Positions 23,250 to 31,372 are shown, counted from the first letter of the stretch. The stretch is DNA of 38,502 nt from Bacillota bacterium (GCA_012839805.1 DUMU01000049.1:1-38502), one strand, 5' to 3'. Notes: generated from the letters alone by a model not told the origin. Translations and numbers: made by a program.

Positions 23250-23280
23250 TAGTATTGAGACTCCTCCAGGGCATTATTCA
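23250..23280 (-). promoter_or_regulatory. Sigma-G-like promoter of spoVT
   Basis: Minus strand: TGAATA (23280-23275), an 18-base spacer and AATACTA (23256-23250). The known forespore sigma-G pattern is roughly TGAATA, 17-18 bases, CATACTA, so only one base differs. The TGA of the -35 is the mfd stop codon itself. spoVT is an established sigma-G gene in Bacillus, which supports the call. Confidence 0.75.
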
Positions 23281-26200
23281 CATCCTATTTCCAATTCTAC
23301 CACAATTATGAGCAGGCTGCTTTCCTGGAAATCCGGTAACTGGCCTGCCATTTTGTGCCTGCACCGCCCCCGGTTCCGCTCCCCTTGCCCGGTCGCGGCA
23401 CCGGTTCACCGTCCGCATTACCTCCACCAGTTGGGCCAGCATCGCTTCGGCACTCTCCTCCGTTCGGGCCAGCGTGATCTGCACCTGCCGGGCCGTGCGC
23501 CAAACCGCCACCCGCCCGGGAAAGCGCCGGATGAGCTCCGCTTCGACCTCTCGTTCCAGCAACACGCCGGGGTGGAAACGAATGGCCACCCTCCGCCCGG
23601 TCTCCAATATCGAATGAACGCCCGCCTGTCTTGCCAATACCTTGAGCCTTGCCACCAGTAGCAGGTTCTTCGCCGCCACCGGCAGTGAACCGAACCGGTC
23701 CTCCAGTTCTTCCTGGACCTCGGTAACCGACTCCTCATCGACCAACCCGACGATCCGCCGGTACATCTCCACCTTCTGGCGGCTGTCCGGGATAAACTCA
23801 TCGCTGAAGTAAGCGTCCACCGAAAGGTCTATCACCGGCTCGGGCAGCTCCCGCTTCTCCTCTCCTTTCCGTTCCCGAATGGCCTCCTCCAGGAGACGGT
23901 TATACATCTCAAAGCCTACTGCAGCAATGAAGCCGTGCTGCTCCGCCCCCAGGAGACTGCCCGCCCCTCTTATTTCCAGGTCTTGAAGAGCGATTTTGAA
24001 TCCGGACCCTAGATCGGTAAACTCGCGGATGGCCTGAAGCCTTTTCTCCGCCTCTTCGGTCAAAACCTGTTCGGGACGGTAGGTGAAGTAAGCATAAGCT
24101 ACCCGGTTGCTGCGGCCGACCCGGCCCCGCAACTGGTAGAGCTGTGCGAGGCCCAGCTTGTCGGCTTCCAGCACGATCAGGGTGTTGACATTGGGCATGT
24201 CCATACCGGTCTCGATGATGGTGGTACAGAGCAGAACGTTGTACTCTCCTTCCAGGAAATCGAGCATCACCCGTTCCAGTCGCCGCTCTTCCATCTGCCC
24301 GTGGGCGACCGCAATGCGGGCCTCGGGAACCAGCCGTTCCAGCTCCGCCTTGTAGTGGTCGATAGCCTGGATCCGGTTGACCACTACGAACACCTGCCCG
24401 CCCCGGGCCAGCTCCCGGCTGATGGCCTCCTGGACCAGTTCCTCGCTGTACTCGGTAACGTAGGTACGGACCGGATAGCGATCCTCAGGCGGCGTCTCGA
24501 TCACGCTCATGTCCCGCACCCCGCTCAACGCCATATGCAAAGTACGCGGGATGGGAGTGGCGGTCATGGTCAAAACGTCGACCGACGTGCGCAGTTCCTT
24601 CAGCCGCTCTTTCTGCAATACTCCAAAGCGCTGCTCCTCGTCGATGATCACCAGCCCCAGGTCCCGGAAGACCACGTCTTTCGAGAGCAGCCGGTGGGTA
24701 CCGATAATGATGTCCACTCGTCCTTCTTTCAGACTCCGGAGGATCTTTTCTTGTTCAGAAGGAGACTGGAAACGCGTCAAAGCTTCGACTATTACTGGAT
24801 ATCCTTCGAAGCGGTTCCGGAAAGTGCGCAGGTGTTGTTGCGCCAGGATGGTGGTCGGCACCAGAACCGCCACCTGCTTACCGTCGGCCACCGCCTTGAA
24901 GCTCGCCCGGATAGCCGCCTCCGTCTTCCCGTATCCCACGTCGCCACAAAGTAGCCGGTCCATGGGCCGCGGTCTTTCCATGTCCCGCTTCACGTCTTCC
25001 ACCGCCCGCAGCTGATCTGGCGTCTCCTCGAACTCGAAGGCATCCTCGAACTCCCGCTGCCAGACGGTGTCGGGGGAAAAGGCGTAGCCGGGTGCGACCT
25101 GCCGCTCGGCGTACAGGCGCACCAGCTGTTCCGCTATCTCTTGAACTGACTCCTTCACCCGCTTTTTCAGCCGCGCCCACTCACTGCCCCCCAGGCGGGA
25201 AAGGCGGGGCGGGTGATCGTCCGTGCCGATGTATTTCTGGATCTGGTTGACTTGCTCGACCGGAACGAAGAGACGGTCTTCCCCAGCATACTTGATAACG
25301 ATGTAATCACGATGTACACCGGCGATCTCTTTGGTCTGCAAGCCGAGGAACTGGCCGATCCCGTGGTTGACGTGGACTACGTAATCACCCTTGGCAAGAT
25401 CGAGAAGGTTGGTGAGGCCACCTCCACGGATTCGCCGGCCGGAGGGACGCCGCCGTGATGCTTTACCGATCAGTTCGAGGTCGGTTAGAACAACGAGCCG
25501 GGCGGCGGGCAACTCGAAACCGGCCCCCAGCCCCAACTCTATGCCGAACGCCTGGCCAGCCGGGAGGTCCGCCGGGACATCTGCGGCCGTTGGGAGCGTC
25601 ACGTTCTCCTCCCGCAATGCCGCCGCCATTCGTTCCAGGCGGGAGGGGTGGGACAGCGCCAGCAAAACCCGGTAACCTTCTTTCTTCCACTCCCGCAGGG
25701 CAGCCGCGAGCGGTCCCGTCTGCCCGTGGAACGGGTCGGGCGGACGGCTGGTCACCGTCCGGGAGGTGCTGGGTTGCAGTCCGGGAGCATGCCGGCCCAG
25801 GGATGAAAGAGTAATGAGCGGGTGGTGTCTCCAGGCGGCCACCAACTGCTCCCATCCGGCGTACCCATCGAGCGCCGAAGGTAAGGCTTTCCCTTTCTCA
25901 AGGGCGGCGGCGTGAGCAGAGGCAAGTTCACCGGTAGCAGTCTTGATCGCCTCCGCCAGGCGGGCCGGCTCCTCCAGAATGATCGCCCCGGGCGGAAGAT
26001 AGGAAACGAGGACGTCAAGCCGGGGGAAAAAGTAGGGCCGGAATTGCTCGTCTCCGGGGAAGTGAACCCCTTGCGAGAGCATCTCCCGCTGCCGGGCAAA
26101 ACGGCTGGCCAGCGCGGCCGCCACCCCCTCCCGGCCCACGGCGCGTAAACGCCGCACCTGCTCGGTAAGATCTTGCTCGGCACGGGCGAGGGCCTCCGCG

Positions 26201-26985
26201 CGACGGTCGGACGGGAAGAGGGTCTCCCGAGCCGGCCAGAGTACGACTTCGTCCTGGCTTTCCACGGAGCGCTGCGTCTCGGGATCGAAAAGGCGGATGC
26301 TATCGACCTCCGACCCGAACAGCTCAATACGGTAGGGAAGGTCGGCCTGGGGCGGGTAGATGTCCAGGATGTCCCCTCGGATGGCGAACTGGCCGGGCGT
26401 GGTAACCTGGTTGACCCGCTCGTAGCCTTGATCCACCAAACGGCCTGCGAGTATCGGGAGCTCGGGGAGTTCCAACCCGCGCCGGACGGCGGTGACCTGG
26501 GTCCGGTAATACTGGGCGGGCAGGAGCGGTTCAATCAAGGCCGTCACGGGCGCAACCAAGAGGAACGGGTCGTCTTGAAGGAGCCGGGCCAGCGTACGGA
26601 GTCGCCGGTCGACGACCGAGCGGGGCGGGCGCGTTTCTTCCCAGGGCAGGATCTCGAGGGGCGGGAAGAGTTCTACTTCGCGTTCGCCGAGGAGAGCCGC
26701 CAGGTCTTCGGCCAGCCGCTCGGCCCGGGCCGGCCCCGGGGCGACCAAAAGGACCGGGCGCCGGCCGTCCCGCTCGGCCGCCAGGGTCCGGTAGACAGCC
26801 GCTATCAAGGCGGGAACCGCACCCGGGGTGAGCCCGACCAGCTCGAGTCCCCCGAGACCGCTGCGCAAGCCCCGTACCAGCCAACTGTGCTCAGGCGTCT
26901 GGCTCATCAGCTGCAGTAGACCAACTTTTGCCAACTTCCCACCACCCGAAAGCACCGGTCTCTCGTCGCCCAACCCCCGCGCCAC
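23278..26985 (-). CDS. mfd: Transcription-repair coupling factor Mfd
   Basis: A roughly 1235-residue ATP-dependent translocase that removes RNA polymerase stalled at lesions and recruits UvrA. Domains in order: a UvrB-like N-terminal module (ILPWEETRPPRSVVDRR, then GQFAIRGDILDIYPP); a linker; a CarD-like RNA-polymerase-interacting domain at about 525-595 (GDYVVHVNHGIGQFLGL, VPVEQVNQIQKYIG); RecG-type helicase motor lobes with Walker A GDVGYGKTE (about 685) and the DEEQ box (about 780); the TRG motif region (QLYQLRGRVGRSNRVAYAYF); and a C-terminal TRCF domain (YFSDEFIPDSRQKVEMYRRI). The length is slightly over the usual 1150-1180. GTG 26985 is the outer start but has a poor ribosome site. TTG 26934, after GGTGGTGGG and giving MAKVGLLQLMSQTPEH, fits homologues better. 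It follows pth; the fin (yabK) gene that separates them in Bacillus is absent. Confidence 0.95.
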   Translation of the reverse strand: MARGLGDERPVLSGGGKLAKVGLLQLMSQTPEHSWLVRGLRSGLGGLELVGLTPGAVPALIAAVYRTLAAERDGRRPVLLVAPGPARAERLAEDLAALLGEREVELFPPLEILPWEETRPPRSVVDRRLRTLARLLQDDPFLLVAPVTALIEPLLPAQYYRTQVTAVRRGLELPELPILAGRLVDQGYERVNQVTTPGQFAIRGDILDIYPPQADLPYRIELFGSEVDSIRLFDPETQRSVESQDEVVLWPARETLFPSDRRAEALARAEQDLTEQVRRLRAVGREGVAAALASRFARQREMLSQGVHFPGDEQFRPYFFPRLDVLVSYLPPGAIILEEPARLAEAIKTATGELASAHAAALEKGKALPSALDGYAGWEQLVAAWRHHPLITLSSLGRHAPGLQPSTSRTVTSRPPDPFHGQTGPLAAALREWKKEGYRVLLALSHPSRLERMAAALREENVTLPTAADVPADLPAGQAFGIELGLGAGFELPAARLVVLTDLELIGKASRRRPSGRRIRGGGLTNLLDLAKGDYVVHVNHGIGQFLGLQTKEIAGVHRDYIVIKYAGEDRLFVPVEQVNQIQKYIGTDDHPPRLSRLGGSEWARLKKRVKESVQEIAEQLVRLYAERQVAPGYAFSPDTVWQREFEDAFEFEETPDQLRAVEDVKRDMERPRPMDRLLCGDVGYGKTEAAIRASFKAVADGKQVAVLVPTTILAQQHLRTFRNRFEGYPVIVEALTRFQSPSEQEKILRSLKEGRVDIIIGTHRLLSKDVVFRDLGLVIIDEEQRFGVLQKERLKELRTSVDVLTMTATPIPRTLHMALSGVRDMSVIETPPEDRYPVRTYVTEYSEELVQEAISRELARGGQVFVVVNRIQAIDHYKAELERLVPEARIAVAHGQMEERRLERVMLDFLEGEYNVLLCTTIIETGMDMPNVNTLIVLEADKLGLAQLYQLRGRVGRSNRVAYAYFTYRPEQVLTEEAEKRLQAIREFTDLGSGFKIALQDLEIRGAGSLLGAEQHGFIAAVGFEMYNRLLEEAIRERKGEEKRELPEPVIDLSVDAYFSDEFIPDSRQKVEMYRRIVGLVDEESVTEVQEELEDRFGSLPVAAKNLLLVARLKVLARQAGVHSILETGRRVAIRFHPGVLLEREVEAELIRRFPGRVAVWRTARQVQITLARTEESAEAMLAQLVEVMRTVNRCRDRARGAEPGAVQAQNGRPVTGFPGKQPAHNCGRIGNRM

Positions 26986-27025
26986 CGCCCCAACGCCAAA
27001 AGCCCGCCCGGGCAGCCGGCGACCC

Positions 27026-27043
27026 CGAGATCTCGAGATCTCG
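27026..27043. repeat. 18-bp perfect palindrome upstream of mfd
   Basis: CGAGATCTCGAGATCTCG is its own reverse complement and consists of two abutting GAGATCTC units. It lies 41 bases upstream of the outer mfd start in the 213-base pth-mfd gap. It could be a dimeric repressor operator; no terminator U-run is present. Confidence 0.5.
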
Positions 27044-27198
27044 AGTCACCGGATACCACTGCCCGGCCAGGCAGACCAAAAGCTCCTGACACCTGCTGAC
27101 GCCTACGCTATAGGCTCCCCTAGCACTGCTCAACCCCCGTACCGGCCTCGCATTCCCCCGCCCCTACGCTGTCCCCGGGGCGGTCGCCAGTGCTGTCG

Positions 27199-27912
27199 CT
27201 ACTGCGCTTTCGTGACATCCCCTGTACTACAGTCAGGCGGAGCCGTCTCCCGCCCCCTGCTCCGCCTGGTGTTGAAGCGACTCATGGCAGCCGCGATCCC
27301 TTCCTCGAGCCAGACCAGGACCGCTTCCGCCGCCTGATCCACGGCGGCAGCCAGGCATTCCCACTCTTTTTCATCAGGCTCCCCGAGTACGTAGTCGATC
27401 ACATCGACCCCCTCCGGCGGCCGGTCGATACCCACCCTCAACCGGGGGAAACCTTCCCCTACGGCGGCAATGACCGAGGCCAAACCCCGGTGGCCGCCGG
27501 CACTTCCCCGCGGCCGCAACCTCAATTGGCCGCAAGGTAAGTCCAGATCGTCGCATACGACGAGGAGGTTCGCCAACTCGATTCCCAGCGCGTTTACCAG
27601 GGGGCCCACGGCCTCTCCGCTCGCGTTCATGAAAGTCAGGGGTTTTACCAGAAGCAGGTCGGTACTTTCCCCGGACGCCGGGAGCTCCACCCGCCCGGAG
27701 CAAAGGAGAGCCTGCCCTTCTTTACGCCAACCCGAACGGGAATGCGAAAGCAAACCCGAGCACAAGCGCGTTCGCAGCGGCGACTGCCCCGGGGATCGTG
27801 AAGGAGCCCCGAAGACGCGCGCCGCCACCTGGTCGACCACCATGAACCCGAGGTTATGGCGGGTGAGTTCATACCGGGTCCCCGGGTTGCCTAGGCCAAC
27901 CACCACCCGCAT
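27199..27912 (-). CDS. pth: Peptidyl-tRNA hydrolase
   Basis: Cleaves peptidyl-tRNA released by stalled ribosomes and recycles the tRNA. Seen: VVVGLGNPGTRYELTRHNLGF with the catalytic His; LLVKPLTFMNASG with the substrate-binding Asn; LLVVCDDLDLPCGQLRLR with the catalytic-pair Asp; and GSAGGHRGLASV, all in standard order. At 237 aa it is longer than the usual 185-210, because of a roughly 25-30-residue Ser/Arg-rich insertion between the first helix and LLLVKP (near residues 35-70) and a longer C-terminus. The ATG at 27912 is preferred because the GLGNPG motif starts five codons later; a TTG at 27966 overlapping the rplY stop would add 18 residues that do not look conserved. It is transcribed after rplY/ctc in the classical order. 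Confidence 0.94.
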   Translation of the reverse strand: MRVVVGLGNPGTRYELTRHNLGFMVVDQVAARVFGAPSRSPGQSPLRTRLCSGLLSHSRSGWRKEGQALLCSGRVELPASGESTDLLLVKPLTFMNASGEAVGPLVNALGIELANLLVVCDDLDLPCGQLRLRPRGSAGGHRGLASVIAAVGEGFPRLRVGIDRPPEGVDVIDYVLGEPDEKEWECLAAAVDQAAEAVLVWLEEGIAAAMSRFNTRRSRGRETAPPDCSTGDVTKAQ

Positions 27913-27962
27913 TCTCGTGCCCGTGCCCCCTGCCGATCGACCCGGGGAGCGGGAAAGAGCAA

Positions 27963-28646
27963 TCAAGCCTCCTCCGGCTCTTCTTCGGCCTTCTTCTTAC
28001 CCACGAGCTCCGGTTCCGGGGTTTCCTCTTGCGCTGGCGTCTCCTCGGCCTCTGCTACCGCCCGCGGCAACACCACCGAGACCACCGCTTCCGCGGGCGA
28101 TGCGAGGAAACGCACCCCGGGCGGGGGCGTCAGGTCGGCTACGGTCAGGACATCCCCCGCACGCAGACCCTTGACGTCCACCACGATCTTTTCCGGCAGC
28201 GCATCCGGGCGGCACTCAATAGTGATCTCCCGCAGATCGTGCTGGATCACGCCACCATCGTCCTCCCGTTCTTCCTCTCCCACCAGGACGATGGGAATCG
28301 TGAACTCTACCGGCCGGTCCATCGGTACCTGGTAGAAATCGACGTGCAGGATCTGGCGGCTGATGGGATCGGTCTGCACTTCCTTGATTACCACATTGGG
28401 AATCGTCTCTTCCGCCTGCCCCTGCCCGTCCTGCGGGGGCGTTACGACCTTGAGGCTAAATAGGTGGGTATGTCCCACCTTGTCCAGTGCCGCTTCGAAA
28501 CTCCGTCGCTCGACGCTGAGCGATACCGGTTCCCGCCCCGGCCCGTAGAGAATCGCCGGGATTCGCCCCTGGCGGCGGAGTTCCCGGGCCGGCCCCTTGC
28601 CGGCCGTCGTCCGCTTCGTCGCGGACACCACCACGTCCAACGCCAC
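27963..28646 (-). CDS. rplY: 50S ribosomal protein L25/general stress protein Ctc
   Basis: A 227-residue 5S-rRNA-binding protein of the long L25 (TL5/Ctc) type. The N-terminal L25 domain (residues 1-95) has LDVVVSATKR, GPARELRRQGRIPAILYGPG and ISRQILHVDFYQV. The C-terminal beta domain (96-190) has FTIPIVLVGEEERED, GGVIQHDLREITIECRPDALPEKI and the closing GVRFLASPAEAVVSV. A Glu-rich acidic tail follows (EETPAQEETPEPE ... EEEPEEA), common in Ctc homologues. The GTG start at 28646 is chosen because GGGAGGGG lies 5 bases upstream; an upstream GTG at 28661 overlaps this ribosome site. It is between prs and pth as in Bacillus. TATAAT at 28686-28681 upstream suggests an additional promoter. Confidence 0.94.
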   Translation of the reverse strand: MALDVVVSATKRTTAGKGPARELRRQGRIPAILYGPGREPVSLSVERRSFEAALDKVGHTHLFSLKVVTPPQDGQGQAEETIPNVVIKEVQTDPISRQILHVDFYQVPMDRPVEFTIPIVLVGEEEREDDGGVIQHDLREITIECRPDALPEKIVVDVKGLRAGDVLTVADLTPPPGVRFLASPAEAVVSVVLPRAVAEAEETPAQEETPEPELVGKKKAEEEPEEA

Positions 28647-28680
28647 GCCTACCCCTCCCAAACTGTCACAATCGCCCGAT

Positions 28681-28686
28681 ATTATA
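28681..28686 (-). promoter_or_regulatory. Possible -10 box for rplY/ctc
   Basis: On the minus strand a perfect TATAAT lies in the 60-base prs-rplY gap, 35 bases before the rplY start. The hexamer 17 bases upstream (TGAACC) matches a sigma-A -35 at only three positions, so it is weak or needs an activator or another sigma factor. In Bacillus, ctc is a sigma-B gene, but no sigma-B pattern is evident here. Confidence 0.35.
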
Positions 28687-28706
28687 CCATCCCGGCCGGG
28701 GCCGGT

Positions 28707-29654
28707 TCAGTCGAAAAGAACGCTTACCGATTCGTCGTGGAAAATGCGGCGGATCGCCTCTCCGAACACCGGCGCGACGGAGATCACCTGGACCTTGGCA
28801 GGCAGCTCCCCTCGGCTTGGAATCGTGTTGGTGACCACCACCTCTTTGATGGGGGCCTGGGAAAGACGTTCCAAACACGGCGGGGAGAAGACCGGGTGAG
28901 TTCCACAGGCGTAGACTTCTTTCGCCCCCTGGTTGACCAGCGCCTGTGCCGCTTCGGAAAGCGTACCGCCCGTATCGATGATGTCGTCCACCAGGATGGC
29001 CGTTTTCCCTTGCACCTCACCGATGATGTGCATCACCTCGGAAACATTCGCCATGGGCCGACGCTTGTCCACAATGGCGAGCGGTGCATGCAAGCGCTGG
29101 GAAAGCTCTCGGGCCCGGGTCACTCCCCCGGCGTCGGGTGAGACCACCACCACGTCCTCCAACCGTTTCTCCTTGAAATACTGGGCAAGGAGCGTCATCG
29201 CGGTAAGATTGTCCACCGGAATATCGAAAAAACCTTGAATCTGGGGCGCGTGGAGATCCATGGTTAGTATGCGGTCGGCTCCCGCGGCCACCAGGAGGTT
29301 CGCCACCAGCTTGGCGGTGATCGGGTCGCGGGGCGCGGTCTTGCGGTCCTGCCGGGCGTAGCCATAATAGGGAATCACCGCGGCGACGGAACGGGCCGAC
29401 GCCCGCTTGCAGGCGTCGATCATGATGAGGAGCTCCATCAGGTTGTCGTTATGGGGCGAACAGGTCGGTTGAACCACGAACACTTCCGCCCCCCGTACCG
29501 ACTGGCCGATCCGCACTCCGATCTCACCGTCTCGGAAGCGGGTGATGACCGCATCCCCCAGCGGCAGGTTGAGATAACTGGCGATTTCCTCCGCCAGGGC
29601 GCGGTTTGCCGTTCCTGTAAGAATCAACAACTGCTTTCCCAACGAGATGGCCAA
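28707..29654 (-). CDS. prs: Ribose-phosphate pyrophosphokinase
   Basis: A 315-residue enzyme making PRPP from ribose 5-phosphate and ATP, for nucleotide, His and Trp synthesis. Class I features are seen: ILTGTANRALAEEIASYL; RDGEIGVRIGQSVRGAEVFV; the flexible catalytic region RSVAAVIPYYGYARQDRK; the metal-binding MDLHAPQIQGFF; VSPDAGGVTRARELS; and the PRPP-loop AILVDDIIDTGGTL. 315 aa is the standard length. Its gene starts 13 bases after the glmU-like gene stop, suggesting coupling in one operon, as in Bacillus gcaD-prs-ctc. No clear terminator follows it; a GC-rich inverted region and a TATAAT lie between it and rplY. Confidence 0.97.
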   Translation of the reverse strand: MAISLGKQLLILTGTANRALAEEIASYLNLPLGDAVITRFRDGEIGVRIGQSVRGAEVFVVQPTCSPHNDNLMELLIMIDACKRASARSVAAVIPYYGYARQDRKTAPRDPITAKLVANLLVAAGADRILTMDLHAPQIQGFFDIPVDNLTAMTLLAQYFKEKRLEDVVVVSPDAGGVTRARELSQRLHAPLAIVDKRRPMANVSEVMHIIGEVQGKTAILVDDIIDTGGTLSEAAQALVNQGAKEVYACGTHPVFSPPCLERLSQAPIKEVVVTNTIPSRGELPAKVQVISVAPVFGEAIRRIFHDESVSVLFD

Positions 29655-29667
29655 CGCGAAAGCCCCC

Positions 29668-30672
29668 TCACCGAACCTTTTCTATTAAGGCTTCTGCCGG
29701 CCCCTCCCCCAGGCAACGGCAGAAAGCGAGCCGGCTACCGTCCGCGATCCGTGCGTCTTCCAGGTATACCCAGGGTCCCAGATGACACCCCGCCCCCACG
29801 TGGGTCTTACCTACCAGCCATGAACCTGGTTCAATGATGGTATCAGGACCTATTTCTACCTCGGGATCAATATAGATCGCAGCCGGGTCGACCAAGGTCA
29901 CACCCGCCGCCATCCAGCGCCGGCGGATCCGGTCGCGTAACACTCGCTCCGCCAGGGCGAGTTGCACACGATCATTGAAGCCCAGCGCTTCCTCCGGGTC
30001 GGCCAGTGGCAAGACCTCAACGCGACGGCCGCGGGCGCTGAGCCAGCCAAGCGTATCCGTGAGGTAATACTCGCCTTGGGCATTGCCGGGACTGATCTCC
30101 GCCAACGCGGCTACCAGGTCCGGAACGTGGAAGCAGTAAGTACCGGTGTTGATCTCGCGGATGGCCTTTTCGGCCGGCAGAGCGTCTCTTTCTTCCACGA
30201 TTTTCCGAAAAGCGCCGTTTTCGTCCCTTACGATCCGGCCATAGCCGGTAGGATCGACCAACTCCGCCGAAAGCAACGTGGCCGAAGCCCCGGTTTGGAG
30301 ATGGAAGGCGACCAACTGCCGGAAAGTCTCGGCCCGGTAGAGGACCGTATCGCCGTAAGTGACCAGCACCGTGCCTTCGGGCGGCAAAACCGGCACGGCC
30401 CGCCTGACGGCATCCCCTGTTCCCAGCAGCTCCTCCTGAACTACATACTCCGCCCTGCTTCCCACCACTCGCTCGACTTCTTCCCGCTGGTGGCCAACTA
30501 CCAGGATGACGCGACGAAAACCCGCCTCTTGGAGGCTGGCCAGGAGGTGGAGCACCGCCGGCTTTCCGCAGAGGGGATGGAGGACTTTGATGGTTCGCGA
30601 TTTCATCCGTTTGCTGAGCCCGGCCGCCAGGACCACCGCGGCCAGGGAGTCCGTCTGTTCGCCTTCGGACAC
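29668..30672 (-). CDS. glmU: GlmU-like N-acetylglucosamine-1-phosphate uridyltransferase lacking the acetyltransferase half
   Basis: A 334-residue protein. Residues 8-235 are a nucleotidyltransferase domain of GlmU type: VVLAAGLSKRMKSRTIKVLH (GlmU normally has PKVLH), QEELLGTGDAVRRA, VLVTYGDTVLY, GYGRIVRD, EINTGTYCF and YYLTDTLGWL. A linker helix follows (LGFNDRVQLALAERVLRDRI). Only three or four left-handed hexapeptide turns remain (GVTLVDPAAIYIDPEVEIGP to GAGCHLGPWVYLEDARI) before the stop. Normal bifunctional GlmU has about 455 residues and ends in a full beta-helix with the GlcN-1-P acetyltransferase site, which is missing here. The GTG start at 30672 has GGAGG 10 bases upstream; GTG 30714 has no ribosome site. 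Being followed 13 bases later by prs, it is a natural short form rather than a visible frameshift. Acetylation must come from elsewhere. Confidence 0.88.
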   Translation of the reverse strand: MSEGEQTDSLAAVVLAAGLSKRMKSRTIKVLHPLCGKPAVLHLLASLQEAGFRRVILVVGHQREEVERVVGSRAEYVVQEELLGTGDAVRRAVPVLPPEGTVLVTYGDTVLYRAETFRQLVAFHLQTGASATLLSAELVDPTGYGRIVRDENGAFRKIVEERDALPAEKAIREINTGTYCFHVPDLVAALAEISPGNAQGEYYLTDTLGWLSARGRRVEVLPLADPEEALGFNDRVQLALAERVLRDRIRRRWMAAGVTLVDPAAIYIDPEVEIGPDTIIEPGSWLVGKTHVGAGCHLGPWVYLEDARIADGSRLAFCRCLGEGPAEALIEKVR

Positions 30673-30764
30673 CCCTTCGCTCCCTCCTAGACCGTTGCCT
30701 AGCTTTACTTCCACGCGGGCCCGGGCGATTCCTGCCCCATTTACTCCCGCGCACGCGCGCTAAG

Positions 30765-30794
30765 GCAGCAGGCCTGCCCGGGCTGGCCTGCTGC
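30765..30794 (-). other. Strong hairpin between SASP and glmU-like genes
   Basis: GCAGCAGGCC (30765-30774) and GGCCTGCTGC (30785-30794) form a perfect 10-bp stem; the 10-base loop itself contains CCCGGG. It lies 46 bases after the SASP stop. No U-run follows, so it may stabilise the SASP mRNA or act as a weak terminator. Confidence 0.5.
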
Positions 30795-30839
30795 AGGAGA
30801 CATCCGTGTCCTCGCTAGCGAATCCTTCTAGCTACCAGG

Positions 30840-31178
30840 TTAGTACGCCGGATTAGCCGTGGTCGGCTGCCCTACCCCGGCGGTGGCCGCCGGCTGGTTG
30901 AACCGGAACGGGGTTCCCTGCAGCGCCTGAGCGAACCCGCTCCGGACCCCCGCGGCCGCCTGGTCGATGAGGGCCTGCTCAGCCGCGGCGATCATCCGCC
31001 GTACCATATGTCCTCCTACCGCCCCGCAGTCCCGGGACGGCAGATCGCCCCAGTACCCGCTCTGGATCTTCGAGGTGTCGATGCCGAGCTCATTAGCAAC
31101 TTCGTACTTGAACTGGTCCAGCACGCCCGCTGCCTGGACCAGGAGCGCGCGATTGCTGCGGTCGGACCCTTGGGCCAT
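30840..31178 (-). CDS. Alpha/beta-type small acid-soluble spore protein (SASP)
   Basis: A 112-residue forespore DNA-coating protein that protects spore DNA and is degraded on germination. The family core is clear: LDQFKYEVANELGI with the germination-protease site around KYEVA (residues 24-28), then SGYWGDLPSRDCGAVGGHMVRRMIAAAEQAL, the DNA-binding helices. The C-terminal 40 residues (GFAQALQGTPFRFNQPAATAGVGQPTTANPAY) form an extension beyond the usual 60-75 aa protein. GGGAGGTGA lies just before the ATG. It is 119 bases downstream of tRNA-Gln. A sigma-G-like element upstream (TGATTG, 18 bases, CAGACTA) would fit its expected forespore expression. Confidence 0.93.
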   Translation of the reverse strand: MAQGSDRSNRALLVQAAGVLDQFKYEVANELGIDTSKIQSGYWGDLPSRDCGAVGGHMVRRMIAAAEQALIDQAAAGVRSGFAQALQGTPFRFNQPAATAGVGQPTTANPAY

Positions 31179-31226
31179 TGCTTGTCACCTCCCGTCTCCG
31201 CCCCAGCGTGAGGCGGCTTCTGCCCC

Positions 31227-31257
31227 TAGTCTGGCCGGGGAACGGGAGGTTCAATCA
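31227..31257 (-). promoter_or_regulatory. Weak sigma-G-like promoter candidate for the SASP gene
   Basis: Minus strand: TGATTG (31257-31252), an 18-base spacer and CAGACTA (31233-31227). The -10 differs from CATACTA by one base, while the -35 matches TGAATA at four of six. SASP genes are generally sigma-G dependent, so position and role agree, but the -35 is weak. Confidence 0.4.
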
Positions 31258-31297
31258 GATCATACCTGTCGAAAAGTTTGGGTGAGGTAAAGGAAGT

Positions 31298-31372
31298 TGG
31301 CTGGGGAGGCAGGATTCGAACCTGCGTATGCCGGATCCAAAGTCCGGTGCCTTACCGCTTGGCGACTCCCCA
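31298..31372 (-). tRNA. tRNA-Gln (anticodon TTG)
   Basis: Minus-strand cloverleaf: acceptor TGGGGAG with CTCCCCA, G73 and an encoded CCA. The anticodon loop is CTTTGGA on a CCGGA/TCCGG stem, and the T loop is in GGTTCGAATCC. TTG decodes CAA and CAG. No clear own promoter was found; it starts 78 bases after the purR stop and may be processed from that transcript. Confidence 0.96.

Noticed and set aside
28681-28710. GC-rich CCGGCC/GGCCGG inverted stretch after prs as a terminator
   Set aside because: There is no U-run after it; a TATAAT follows instead, so it fits a promoter region better than a terminator.
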